NCBI GenBank assembly: GCA_012295275.1
Contig: CM022676.1
Coordinates: forward strand, 6,388,219 to 6,452,218
Direction of reading: 5' to 3'
DNA from: Chrysomallon squamiferum
Lineage: Eukaryota; Mollusca; Gastropoda; Neomphalida; Peltospiridae
Length of the DNA: 64,000 bases
Position numbers and translations under genes: made by a program. The notes below the pieces were generated by a model. The model ran no database searches, was not told the DNA's origin, and worked only from the letters and a program-made list of their open reading frames with translations. Shown here piece after piece: positions 10,521-22,345 of the stretch (positions are counted from its first letter, which is position 1; every line of letters begins with the position of its first letter).

Positions 10521-11520
10521 GGGTTCTATAGTACTGACTCCTCCTGTATTTAGGAAATTAATTAATAAGAAAACCATATCTAACTTACTAATGAATTTTC
10601 TAACATACTAACAACATTACCATAAGTGGAAGGTGAAAGGACATATTGTACTTTGAAACAATATCATAAAATTCTGTAATTGCTTCTTTTCTTAACAGAA
10701 AAAAAAACCTCATGATAAAATCCTTGCCTATGGAGGTTTGGGTCCTTAAATATATTCCCTTTAAGCATAACTTTAAAATCTAGCCACATTTCCCATTCTA
10801 GAAAATGCTCCACAAAGATAGTGACAAACACATTTTTTGCCAAAGTCTGGAAAGGTACAGTACTATTTATTCAGGTTGAGAGCTGAACTTTGCAAAGCAC
10901 TACTTAAAACTTTTGGCTGACAGTTCAATGAATTTAGATACTTAACTTTAAGTGAAAATATATTAAAAGTTGGAAATTGTTGTGTTGTCAGTTATTGATT
11001 CTAATAAGAAAAAAAAAATATCTGGCATCTATCTTGATATGTACTTAGACTGGCTAGATTCCAATTTTTTTTTTTTTTTAAAAAAAACCTTTTCCATTTT
11101 TCTTTTTAAAAAGATGGATGAAAAAAAAAAAAAAAAAAAAAATCTTAATAATATGTTTAAAAAAAATATAACAGACTAAGAAAATAATTACAATCATACC
11201 ACTAAATTTATTTTATACATATAAATCTAATTTTCATATAAAGGTAGAAATTAGGTTTTTAAATACCTTATTTCCTCATAACACACACAACAGAAAGCTC
11301 TTTTGTTGTAACAACCCATAGTTCTGAATAATCACTGGGTTAATTCCCTTTTTGTCTGGAGTTATCTTACCGTACTGAATTTAATTATATAATGATCAGT
11401 TAACTAGAATAAAAAGAAATAATTAGGGAAAATAACTAAAACATGACTTGGATATTAACTAAATTGTTTCATTTTGTGTTGTTTTTAAATATAATGAAAG
11501 CAGAGAAAAGAATGTATTTT
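10521..11520. other. Non-coding stretch with homopolymers
   Basis: T-run at about 11065-11079 and A22 at about 11121-11142. The remaining sequence is unique and AT-rich, with no supported gene. Confidence 0.5.
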
Positions 11521-11524
11521 CTTT

Positions 11525-11770
11525 GATGATGATGATGATGATATAGGTGATGATGACAATGATGATGATAATAATAATAATAATAATAATAGTAATAGTA
11601 ATAACAATAACAGTAACAACAACAATAATACTGATAATAATGAAGAAAACAAAATACGACCATAACACTGATGATGTTAAAACAACTTTAACTTTACTAC
11701 TACTACTACTACTATTAACATTCACATAATGATGATGAGGATAATAATGATGATGATAACGATGATGAAA
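11525..11770. repeat. Trinucleotide-rich cluster (GAT, AAT, AAC, TAC)
   Basis: GAT units at 11525-11542, GAT then AAT at 11546-11590, AAC/AAT mixtures to 11640, TAC units at 11695-11715 and GAT/AAT to 11766. The overlapping frames here (poly-I, poly-Y, poly-M/T) are shadows of the triplets. Confidence 0.9.
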
Positions 11771-11999
11771 AAAATTACCTTGTCTTCAACACAGAATTAT
11801 AAAACAATGCCATACTGAATCACCAAGAATACAAAAATATTACAAAAACCACTCAATCACAGGAACAACTGACTAATGCATCATTATCGAAGGACACCAT
11901 TTACACAAAAAGACTTTAAAAAAAAAAAAAAAAAAAACAACATAAAATCAAACTCAACAAACCTTCAGGCTGCAACCAAAAGAACACAATTCTTGCATA
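11771..11999. other. Non-coding stretch
   Basis: A19 at about 11918-11936. No gene or repeat unit seen. Confidence 0.5.
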
Positions 12000-12290
12000 A
12001 AACATAAATCCCGGCCCATCAACTCTTCACAATCATTTTTCCGCACAATACAAAATGCACGGCATGCGTATCGCGGCATTTATGCGGCATTGCAACCGCT
12101 GCTGTCAGGTCGTGCACTATGCCACGCGGTGGAATTAATGACTCATGGGGAAAGGGGAAAGCTGACTCAGAAACCCGATCGACTTGTTACCAATACCGAT
12201 TGTTAAGAGCTGCCATCATGGTTCCAGTGGTCTCACGAATCTTGTTATTCAGTTCGTGTTTTCGTTATTTGTAGCAGATTAGGCAGCAAC
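12000..12290. promoter_or_regulatory. CpG-rich patch with AP-1 and Maf-like sites
   Basis: This is the most CpG-rich patch in the first 20 kb. It holds a direct repeat GCGGCATT at 12073-12080 and 12084-12091, an 11-bp offset of about one helical turn. It also has a perfect AP-1 site ATGACTCAT at 12138-12146. A second TGACTCA lies at 12163-12169 inside GCTGACTCAG, which fits most of the Maf recognition element TGCTGACTCAGCA. The two sites are 25 bp apart. AP-1 and Maf binding are known for these motifs; enhancer or promoter function is inference. No transcript start or gene is visible nearby. Confidence 0.4.
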
Positions 12291-13030
12291 ACATGGAATT
12301 TAATTTGTGACAGCGTTACAGCAGATATTATTAAGTTAAAAACATTTTTTTTTTTTTTTTTTTTTCTTTCTTTTTTTGAATGTTTGAAGGATTTGGAAAG
12401 GTTTTCTTAAGGCTGTTTGTTTGAGTAAATGTTTGTGTTTCTGATGAATGTTTTTGGAAAAATATAATTAGCTGGATTTCTATAAAATCTGTTTATTTAC
12501 ATAATAAATCCATTAGTTCTAATGTTGCTTTTGATTTCTTTTTGCGTAAACTTCCCTTGTTACTACTTCTTTTATTTGAAATTTTTTTTTTAAACTCTAA
12601 CCCTGTTAAAAAAACAAAACATGTTCCATTCTGATATTTGGTTATCAATGCTATATGGATTATTTCAATGATGATTCAAATTAACTTTGTTTGGGTTTTT
12701 TTGGTTGCCTACATTGATTTTTTTTTTTTTTTGGGGTCTGGTTTTCAGTACCTTACTGTTGAAAGTTAATTGATGGATTTTTGGTTTTGTCTTTACAAAA
12801 TTCTGTTATAATTTATACTTTCAATATTACACATGCAAAAAATCAGACATGCATTTAAATACATGCAAAGAATCCAGCAAAAGAGATTTTAAGAAAAAGA
12901 AAAAAAGAAACAGAAAAAATAGCGTCACAAATATTTTTCAAGAATAATTTTACAACAAAGGCACACACATAGTCTGCAACACAAAAATAAAAAATCTATT
13001 TGGTACCACCTAAACACCAGAAACAAACTA
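12291..13030. other. Non-coding stretch with T-runs
   Basis: T-runs near 12344-12365 and 12718-12732. Otherwise unique T-rich sequence with no supported gene. Confidence 0.5.
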
Positions 13031-13037
13031 TTTATAC

Positions 13038-13689
<652 letters not shown>

Positions 13690-13690
<1 letters not shown>

Positions 13691-14260
13691 ATGATTAACA
13701 GAATAAACATTGTTAGTTATGATGTGTACACATTAGATGGAAGTAGTAGTTCTGTATAAAATTTATAAATAAATCTTTTGTCTATGACCCTGTTCTCATT
13801 ATAATAAATGTTGTTATATTAGAAATATTTCTGTATAAAAATATAAACCATTTCACTGAAATCTTTCAGTAAATGAATACTATTATTATTTTCATCTGAA
13901 AGAGTTCTGAATAAAAGTGTAGCATAATTTAAAATAAATGCTTTTTATATTAGAAATATTTTGTATAAAATTATAAATCAATTTTTTTTTTTTTGCCCTC
14001 CTTAAATCTTTCAATATGTGAATAGTGTTTAAAATTTTCAATGGAAAGAATTCTGAATAAAAGTAAGAAATTTTATTCAAAATAAATACTGTTATATTAG
14101 ATATATTCTGTAAAAAATTATGAACATTGTTTTATAAATCATTGAGTAAATAAATATTGTAGAAGTCCTCAATAGCATTGTGAATTTTTTTTATCTGTAA
14201 CTTCATTCAAAATAAATACTGTTATATCTAGAAATATTTAAAAAACAAAAAAAATTAAAT
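13690..14260. repeat. ~133-bp diverged tandem array, about five copies
   Basis: The anchor AAATA-TGTTATATTAGAAATAT or a variant occurs near 13803, 13932, 14079 and 14210. Each copy is followed by CTGTATAAAATTATAAA-like sequence. TTCTGAATAAAAGT and TTTCA-TA-TGAATA elements recur between the anchors. An earlier partial unit starts near 13690. Spacings are about 129, 147 and 131 bp. Confidence 0.75.
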
Positions 14261-14279
14261 GTTAACCATTTATTTTTAG

Positions 14280-14860
14280 AAAAAGGAAGCAATTTTAGAG
14301 ATCTTGGCTATTTAACACAATTGTTTTCAGACTGTTTATGGAAAGGTTCATATAAAAGATCTCTTACTGCTAATCAATAATAACAATCACTGAATGGCAA
14401 CAGTAAATTTATTTTCGGATACTTTCATTATTTAAGAAAACCTATAACTACTCTTAATAATAATGCTTATAACTGGCTGTGAGTTCTTGATAAAACAAAA
14501 CAACTCTGTTTATGGGAAGGAACACAAATAACATTATTTTCTGCTAATCAAAAGTAATGGAATGACAGACTTTCTCTGGCATTTCATTACAGAAGAAAGC
14601 CCATAAGAACCCAATTAATAATAACATTAAAATGTAATTGAGAAATCATTAAAACTGTATCAGTTCACTCACTCATTCCTTATAAATAATCTCTGTTCTG
14701 CTTGTTGCAGCTATTTTTCTACAAGCCTCTAAAATGCTGTCTTTACTGTTCAAAATCACCTAGTACTATGGGAAGGTGGATATAAAAAATCCATTACTGC
14801 TAAATGATGAAAATGGCAAATGGCGTTCCTCTTCATTAAAAACATTAAACACGAAATCCT
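14280..14860 (+). repeat. Three copies of a repeat that recurs at 46 kb
   Basis: Related segments begin at 14332, 14507 and 14764. Each has TATGGGAAGGT or a variant, then ATATAAA, CT(T)ACTGCTAA, AATAATGGAATGGCA-like sequence. A fourth copy lies at 46041-46097, so the unit is dispersed and not only local. From memory the core slightly resembles a cephalopod repeat with GGTGGCACATAAAAAGCACC; that link is unproven. Confidence 0.6.
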
Positions 14861-15173
14861 GATAATAACAAAACTAATAATACTAAGATCTGTCGTGATG
14901 TCATTAAAATCTTCTCCATTTTTTTTTTTTTTTTATTCATTGCAAACTCTATTAATCTGGGCTGCATGCATGCCCAGTACAGTTATTTCCTCAAGGTTTT
15001 AATTTACAGTGTAATCTTCGTAACACTGAACTTCCAGGTATAGGAGTTCAGGAATCTCCATGATACCTCTTACAAGCTTGTATCCTGAATAGTATGTGGC
15101 ATAATTGAAGGAAACATACATTTTGTTCAAAATAATGTCTTGAATTCACTTTCAGAAATTGATAAAATTCTTG
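14861..15173. other. Non-coding stretch
   Basis: Contains T14 at about 14920-14933 and a 10-bp palindrome GCATGCATGC near 14964. No gene is seen. Confidence 0.5.
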
Positions 15174-15291
15174 AATATTATGTATTTTACCATCCATATT
15201 TTTTCATAATATTAAATTCTAAAAGTGTTAAAAATAAAATATTATGTATTTTACCATCCATATTTTTTCATATTTATTAAATTCTAAAAGT
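15174..15291. repeat. 64-bp near-perfect tandem duplication
   Basis: AATATTATGTATTTTACC starts at 15174 and again at 15238. Both copies run through CATCCATATTTTTTCATA and ATTAAATTCTAAAAGT with very few differences. The high identity suggests a recent duplication compared with most arrays here. Confidence 0.95.
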
Positions 15292-15401
15292 ATATCACTA
15301 TTTTACTGTGAAATTGTTAAAATAAGAACCAAACACACAGACACGTACACACGCATACACTTTGATAAATAAGTTAAATTTTAAATGAATTTCTAAATAT
15401 A

Positions 15402-15409
15402 AAAAAAAA

Positions 15410-15468
<59 letters not shown>

Positions 15469-15490
15469 GTAAGTAAATAAATAAATAAAA
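15402..15490. repeat. (AAAT)~20 microsatellite
   Basis: About 80 bases of AAAT units with two AAGT variants near 15468-15475. Confidence 0.97.
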
Positions 15491-15820
15491 AAATAATTAT
15501 AAAAAAGAGTGGGAAAACTAAACTTTAAAAAAATATATTCTATACAGAAATCTTAAACATTTTGATCATCTACATTTACACTGACCGACATAATTCTTTA
15601 GTTCAATATATTTCCATCTTCTCTTGGTTTCTGCTGCCAAACCTACTCTCAAGAAGAAAGCCTAATCTTCAAGTTAGTCATTTCCATTAATTTCCTTCAA
15701 ATCTCTAACACATTATCATACTCACTGTGCTGTGTTAATTCCTGCAAATTGACCAATTTGACATTTTTTTTTTTCTTATTGACAGAAACTGTAATTCCTT
15801 TACACTTCGCTCTTTTCGCA

Positions 15821-15858
<38 letters not shown>

Positions 15859-16985
15859 GACAGATTTTCTGATTCTTCCACAAATCGACTCATTTGACCA
15901 AACTGCTTTAGACAGGAATAAAAATGGCCACGATGACCTCTGAACCCCCGGTTGGGTCATTAAGAACATTCCTAGACTGGGTAGTGTGTAACAGATGGAT
16001 TCCGTTAGCCAGCTGGGGACCAGAATGTTAGGAGAGGTAATTATAGAGGTTATTAAGATTAAAGAGGTTGGCTAGAGGGAGATATGAAAAATACAACATA
16101 TAACTGAATGGGAACCCATTAGCTTTAGAAGAATACGGTGTGGCCATGAGCTGTATGCAAAACCAAACAGAATGAATGTAATTATACGAAGAATGAAATA
16201 AAAACAAAAAACAAAAACATGTCAGTTATTTTAATATTATAAGATGGTAGTGGTGTGTTATATGAAGATGAAATAATCAATATGTGAACAAGGATGGATG
16301 ATGAGAGCCCAGCAAGACTGGTTTGAAGAACTAATTAATTCCATATTTTAATTCCTGATGTTGTATTGAGTGAACATTCAGTATTTATAATAGGTAATAG
16401 TGGCATGACATGGTTTACTAATACAAGACTAAAAAAAACATATTTAAATATCAGTTCTCTTTGTGTCCATCCACTGAACTGCTACGGAAAATCTATCTGC
16501 TATACGGATATATAACATAAATTTATTATTCTAGTAATTTACAAGTTTATCTAGTCAGTAATTAATTTCCCATTCCAACAAATGCTCCATAAATAATGAT
16601 TATACAAAGAACTTGCTATGTATTTCATTATACGGATGAAATATTCAATACGTCAATATGAAAAGACTATAATAAAAGGTATCTTGTACCTAGGTAACAT
16701 TAGTCCTTAGAAAAACAAAGCAGGTTTCTTCTTTTGAATTTCATCAACTGTTTCAAAAGCTGATACTAAAAATACTGACATGTCAAATATTTCTTCTTTT
16801 TTTTTTTACTTACTTGCAGCCATAATTTTAGACACTAAAAGATAATGAATACTCCCGTAATTTTAAACTGTCACTGACAATGAAAACATCATAATTTTAA
16901 GCTGCAATGGTGTAACGGACATTTCATACAGAGTATGTAAACAGGGATAACAGAGGAGATACCAGCACTGTTTTAAACATCGTAC
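15491..16985. other. Non-coding stretch of mixed complexity
   Basis: Contains a T33 run at about 15823-15855. From 15880 to 16350 the sequence is of ordinary complexity (for example CCCCCGGTTGGGTCATT near 15945), but no frame stays open. Frames at 15697-15969 (-) and 15749-15943 (+) cross the T-run and are not credible. Confidence 0.5.
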
Positions 16986-16988
16986 CCT

Positions 16989-17304
16989 ATGGCTAAAGAT
17001 GACATACGGATTATTATGGAACACGAAATCTCCAAATGTACAGCCTGAAGGAAATATCTGAAGCTATTCTTAAGTATGGTAGAACATGTTTGCTTGTGCA
17101 GCCAGAGTTTATTATTAAGAACGATATATATATATACTTCGAAAGCAGAATAGCAGATATTAAATCTATTTGTGAGCAAATGATGATGTTAAGAAGACTA
17201 TTATGGCATGGGAAGTGAAGAATTATGCAGAAGAATGGACGATATCTGTTATGAATTATGAGGAATTAATGTCAATAAGCTGGTATAGATTTAGTTTGAC
17301 GTAG
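16989..17304 (+). pseudogene. Possible frameshifted coding relic, unnamed
   Basis: Three overlapping open segments on the plus strand follow one another in different frames. 16989-17048 starts MAKDDIRIIME and ends at TGA. 17036-17218 starts MYSLKEISEA and ends WHGK. 17212-17304 reads EVKNYAEEWTISVMNYEELM and ends at TAG. Each has a balanced, non-repetitive composition unlike the low-complexity frames elsewhere. The chain could be a gene fragment broken by small indels; a (TA)5 run near 17126-17136 would favour slippage. I recognise no family, and chance remains quite possible. Confidence 0.15.
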
Positions 17305-17614
17305 TATTGACTGATTCTAAATTTAGGAAGAGGGCAAATACAAAAGATTTCTCTTAGAAAAAGAAATTTTTAAGTTTCAAAAATAAAAAATAGAAATAAA
17401 AATTAAAAATCATAAAAATAAAGAAAACAAAATCAGTTTAGTAACATTTTTCTTTTGCCTACTTTTAGTTCTTAATATTTATTTTTATTTTGTGAGGGTG
17501 TTACTCTGCAAATTATTAAGCTGTTATTACTAAGATTAAATTAAAACTGTATTCACATTTAATTAGGTTTCTGTAGAATTATATATCCTATCCAATCTTT
17601 ATGTTTTAAATGTG
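17305..17614. other. AT-rich non-coding stretch
   Basis: A-rich sequence with AAAAT/AAAT fragments at 17370-17430. No gene is seen. Confidence 0.5.
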
Positions 17615-17670
<56 letters not shown>

Positions 17671-17760
17671 AAATAAAATAAAATAAAAAATAAAATAAAA
17701 TAAAATAAAATAAAATAAAATAAAATAAAATAAATAAAATAAAATAAATAAATAAATACA
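17615..17760. repeat. A54 homopolymer followed by (AAAAT)n
   Basis: About 54 consecutive A residues at 17615-17668, then about eighteen AAAAT/AAAT units to 17758. It is the longest homopolymer in the window. It may be an expanded retroposon tail or an assembly-sensitive low-complexity tract. Confidence 0.97.
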
Positions 17761-17829
17761 TCTACATCTAAAATAAAGTATATTTCTAATTTCATTTACA
17801 TTTCAGACTGTAGTAAAATACTATCTTAA

Positions 17830-18310
17830 AATTGATTCTCTACACCGCATATCTTCAAAATTTCAATTTAAAGGCCAAGGGAAAAAACAACAATGTGACA
17901 AGTCACTGCTATGCATTTAGTACCACTCTGCAAAATAAATGTACACAAGATGAAAACACATCCAACAGGAAGGCACCACTGCACATGTTTACACAGTGCA
18001 TGCTGGGAAGTATTCAGACATGCATGGGGTGCTTGGTTCTGCAAAATCACACAAAAACGTCGAGCCGAGTCAACAATGAAGTCAGGTTGGAACAGGAAAA
18101 GAACTTAAAAATGGCTGACTGAACAGTCCTGATATTTTATCAGCTGTCCGCCATGTTGGAATAAAGTTTCAAGAATGTGGGCTGAAGTGGCAAGAAAAAT
18201 CAACATGTTCAGAATTGTGACAGATTTTAATTTTAGACTGATCGAAGCCTTCTTAAAATATTTCTCTGTTCTATTTGAATGACAAAAATGAATTAACAAA
18301 TATTTCATGA
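17830..18310. promoter_or_regulatory. Complex patch with ZNF143- and YY1-like motifs
   Basis: GTGCATGCTGGGAA at 17996-18009 is, on the reverse strand, TTCCCAGCATGCAC, which fits the ZNF143/Staf-type TTCCCAGNATGCA core. CCGCCATGTTGG at 18148-18159 and AAAATGGCTG at 18108-18117 fit the YY1 CCAT core in opposite orientations. A non-repetitive 96-codon plus-strand frame (17832-18122, ending ...KMAD) and a 67-codon minus-strand frame (18105-18308) overlap the patch. Neither resembles a family I know. It may be regulatory, coding, or neither. Confidence 0.25.
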
Positions 18311-18419
18311 CAATTCAAGATAATGTGAATATTGACAAATTATTAACAGTCCCAGACAAGCATTTGATTTTATAACAAAAAGTGTTTAAACAGAAAACAT
18401 GTGTTATATAACAGGTTTA

Positions 18420-19240
18420 CTCTTAATGAAATGAAGTAAGGTATCTTTTATTAATTTATTATTATTATTTTTATTTTTTTTTTCATAAATAGGAGAATAG
18501 TTAGCATGATATTAATATATTATTTATAGAAATAAAATAATTAAAAAAAAAAAAAAAAAATAATTTTAAAATCTATATATATTGATTTTTTTTTATTTTA
18601 TTCTAAATTTATTTCAGTGTAATTTAACATTTTAATATATGAAGAATTTATTATGTGATGCAAAATCATATCCATATTTTTATTATTAATAATTTTAATT
18701 TTTTTTTTTTAAATAATAGAATTTCACTTATAATATATATTAAATAAAATATATAAATGCTTTTTTTTTTTTTTTTTAATTTCCTTTCTGATTGGATTTA
18801 TTATTATTATTTTTTTTAAATTAATTAATCTATTTCTTAGTCTTTTAACTTTAAAAAAAATTCAAGACTTTCCCTGTTAACAATATTAGTTATCACAGTT
18901 ATTATTTATAATTTATTTATTTATTTATTTTTATTCTCACCAGGCTTAATGTCAGCCATTTTAGTGGGGTTTTTTCATTTTATTTTTGACTTTTTAATTT
19001 TATTTCAGTGTTGTTTAATATTTTTATATATAAAGAATTCTGTATGTGATTCAATTTCATATCCATAATTTATTATTGTTATTAACAGTCAGTTCTTTTT
19101 ATTTCATAAAGTCATATCATAAATATTTCAGCCATTTTATTGTCAGTGTTTGTTATTGTTATTTTAAATAGTTGTTACAAATGCATATAAATGCTTCATA
19201 TTTTTTTAAATCATGATATATATATTTTTTGTTTGTGTTT
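18420..19240. repeat. AT-rich region with diverged tandem units
   Basis: TTTATTTCAGTG(T)-TTTAA then AATTTATTATGTGAT-like and TCATATCCATA- segments occur at about 18608-18695 and again at 19000-19087. TCAGCCATTTTA occurs at 18952 and 19128, 176 bp apart. T-runs at 18705-18714 and 18762-18777 and an A-run at 18542-18558 interrupt the region. Unit boundaries are uncertain. Confidence 0.5.
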
Positions 19241-19495
19241 TCTCATTCTACCTCATAAATGTTATTATATGTGTTTTTTGTCACAATTACTGCTAGATGT
19301 TTTTTTTTTCAATTTTTTTCACATTTTATAATGGTGTTATCTGCTTGTAAAGTAGGTTTGTGGATTCTAAACATAGAAATGCACATAAACCGATGACATT
19401 TATGACACGAAAACATCACTGATTATTTCAAATACAACACAGCCATGACCTGAATGTGAGACATGGATATATATATATACATACACACACACATA

Positions 19496-19800
19496 TGTAA
19501 AATCTTTAACATTATGTCATTGAATACATTTTTAGGATTTTAAAAAATAATAACAAAAATAAAATAAAAAATATGTATCTTAAACATTTTATCAGTATCA
19601 TAAAATATATTTTAGGATTTTAAAATAAAAAAAAGAAATAAAAAAATTAAATTTAAAATTAAATTTAAATTAAGTAAAATTAAACAGAAATAGTTTTTTT
19701 TTTTTTTTTACTTACATCTCATCTTAAACACTGTACCAGTATCATTAAACACATTTATAGGATTTTGAAATAAAATAAAATAAATTAAATTAAAAAGTAA
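19496..19800. repeat. Three diverged copies around TTTAGGATTTTA
   Basis: CATT-ATACATTTTTAGGATTTTAAA occurs near 19517-19550, with copies near 19598-19628 and 19743-19770. Each is preceded by AAACATT-TATCAGTATCAT-like sequence and followed by AAAATAAA. Spacings are about 80 and 145 bp. Confidence 0.5.
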
Positions 19801-20190
19801 AAAATTAAAACAAAATAATGTATGAGAAAAAAGTAATTTTTTTTTATCAAAATCATCAAATAAATTATTCCAATTTTAATCAAACAATATTCTGTAGCAA
19901 TCAACACCTTATATACACAATATACAACAAATTACAAGTTTAAAACAGATGTGTCATTTATATCGCAAAGTACTGCCACGAAATCAAAACAACACTAAGA
20001 ACAGCATTACAATTTACAGAGGTTCAAAATGTAACCATGAAAACTGAGAATCCATGCAATACAAGATGCTATAAACTCTTTTCATTACTTGTTTTCACAG
20101 GCAACAGAACTGAATAAACAACAGTAAAGAGATAGGCACAATATAAAACAAGAATAAAGAAAGGTTATTTGGAAAAGAAAACAGAAATAA
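19801..20190. other. Non-coding stretch
   Basis: AT-rich unique sequence. The minus-strand F/L-rich frames from 20085 to 20593 result from A/G-rich plus-strand sequence, not from a membrane protein that I can support. Confidence 0.5.
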
Positions 20191-20194
20191 ATAA

Positions 20195-21170
20195 AATTGA
20201 GAGGATAAATGAAGATCGTGTAATAAACAGGAGTTAGAGAAACGAGTATTACCAAACAAAAGAGAAAACTAAAAAACCAGAATGGATTTAAGAAAAGAAA
20301 GAAAGAAAGAAAAAAGAGAATTAAAAATATAGTGTAAATGAAGATATAAGAAACAAGAGTTAAAGACTGAACATGAGAGAAAACTGAAAAATAGCACACA
20401 GAATATATTACTGAAGCAAGACAATGATAACAAAAACAAACAGCACAAACAGCAGAAATAAATAAATAAATAAATAAACAAAATTTGGAGATGGAAAAAT
20501 CGATAACAAAACAAGAGATGTAAAGATCATACGATTACTTAAACCAAGAAGACAAAAAAAAGAGAAGAAAAACAGAGAGAGAAAAAATAACATTCAGAGA
20601 TAACAAAGACAGCAACATCAAGACAAGAGAAATAGAGATTATAGGAGTCAACTGTACTCAAGATAACAAAACTAAATAACATTCAGAGACAGGAATGATA
20701 TCAAACACACACAGTTCTGAAAGACTAAACAAAAAACTAAATTTAAAAATACACTTTCTTTGTCCACTGAAGACTGATAAAATCAATAATACCTTTTTAG
20801 AATAATACTGAGACAAGACAAGAACAATAATAAATAAATAAATAAATAGTCATTATTCAGAGACAGGAAGGCTGAGATAGCAAGACAAAAGAAATATAGA
20901 TTAAACAGTTTAACTCTGCTCAAGATTACTATACTAAACAACATTCAGATGTGCGTGATATCAAACACACAGAATTTTGAGAAAATGAGCAAATAAATAT
21001 AGAAACAAAAAACAAACAAAAAAATTAAAATTAAAAAGTAAATACAGTTCAACTCATGCAAATAGTATTAAATAAGATTCACAGACATAAACAACATCAA
21101 TGATATGGAATATTGAAACCAAAACAACATTAAGAAATTAAAAAGAAGTTCTCTTCAGCTGAAGCTAACA
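20195..21170. repeat. Purine-rich diverged tandem region
   Basis: ATAAATGAAGAT...AACAGGAGTTAGAGA...GAGAAAACT at 20205-20275 recurs at 20333-20390. A second pair is clearer: ATTCAGAGA...GACAAGAGAAATAGAGATTA...ACTCAAGAT...ACTAAATAACATTCAGA...GATATCAAACACACA at 20591-20715 recurs at 20853-20975, an offset of about 262 bp. A weaker third copy follows near 21045-21110. Confidence 0.6.
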
Positions 21171-21659
21171 GTGTCAAACAACATACTGGATGCAAGATTG
21201 TTAACTGTTAATAAGGCCATGTGGAATAAATGTTATTTATTTTTTGATTTTAAAACTAAATGAACATATTTTATTAACTCTACTGAGGTCAAAAATAAAT
21301 ATTTTCTTCATTTTGAACAAAAAGATACATTTTGAAAAAGTCCTAATTTAATCCAAGAAAACAAAATGATGATAAAACAGATGATGCATCTAAAAATTAA
21401 ATTAATGTGCATGTGTATGTGTATGTATCTGTAATAAATCAATAAAACTATAATAATAATAATAATAACAACAACAACAACAACTACAACAACTACAATA
21501 AAAACTATATAAAATAAAGAAATAAATTACAGACACTAATATACTATTAACACATGTCTTAAAAAAACTAAAGTCACAAGATGCAGCTAAAGAAACGACA
21601 ACATGACAAAACTATGGAACAAGATTTTTCATTCCAGATCTAATAGAAACACACAATGA
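21171..21659. other. Non-coding stretch
   Basis: AAT/AAC triplets at about 21450-21485. No gene is seen. Confidence 0.5.
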
Positions 21660-21660
21660 G

Positions 21661-21700
21661 AGGCAGGCAGGCAAGCAGGCAGGCAGGCAGGCAAGGAGGA
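21661..21700. repeat. (GGCA)n tetranucleotide
   Basis: About nine GGCA units with one GCAA interruption, a G-rich tract unusual for this window. Confidence 0.95.
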
Positions 21701-21859
21701 GGGAGAAATATAAAATTCAATTTCTACCTTAGATCAATTAGAGTCATTCTTCTTGGTCTCAGACATGGCCTCTTTCGCGGAATCTGAGGAGTTCCATAAA
21801 TGTTCTGTACGTCAAACATGCTGTATTTGGAGTCCATCAACATATCACAACGTCACAAC

Positions 21860-22345
21860 CCTGGCAGGGCCTCAATCATTATGTGTGTGTGTGTGTGTGT
21901 GTGTGTTTTTTTTTTAATTCCTTTAGAGTATATCCAAAGATTTATAAACATCTTTGTTTTAGTTTTTTTTTGTTTTTTTTATATATCCAAAGATTTATAA
22001 ATCCAATAGGGACTCTTGGGTCTCAGACTTTATGCATTATTATTCTTTTTACAGTAAATCCAAAGATTTATGCATGTACCCTTCTTGGGCCTCAAACTTT
22101 ATGCATTATTCTTTTAAAGTAAATCCAAAGATTTATGAGCACCCTTCCTGGGCCTCAAATGTAATGCATTATTCATTCACAGTAAAATCCAAAGGTTTAT
22201 AGACACCTGTTTGGGTCTCAGTCATTATATACTGTTCCTTTTACAGAAATTCCTATTTTGTATATCCTTTTGGGGCTTAATAAAGTTATTCCTTCAGAGT
22301 AATTCCACAGATATGTATATATATCTCTTATTTGGGCCTCCAATT
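21860..22345. repeat. ~66-bp tandem array, about eight copies
   Basis: ATCCAAAGATTTAT or a variant starts near 21932, 21984, 22058, 22122, 22187, 22249 and 22301. Between anchors each unit carries CTTGGGCCTCA, then ATGCATTAT and TTTTACAGTA-like sequence. A (GT)13 tract at 21882-21906 sits directly after the GGCCTCAATCATTAT element of the first unit. Frames here are translations of the array. Confidence 0.85.

Noticed and set aside
20085-20593. Hydrophobic minus-strand frames resembling membrane proteins
   Set aside because: Phe/Leu/Ser richness follows from purine-rich tandem DNA on the plus strand; three frames overlap with equal quality.
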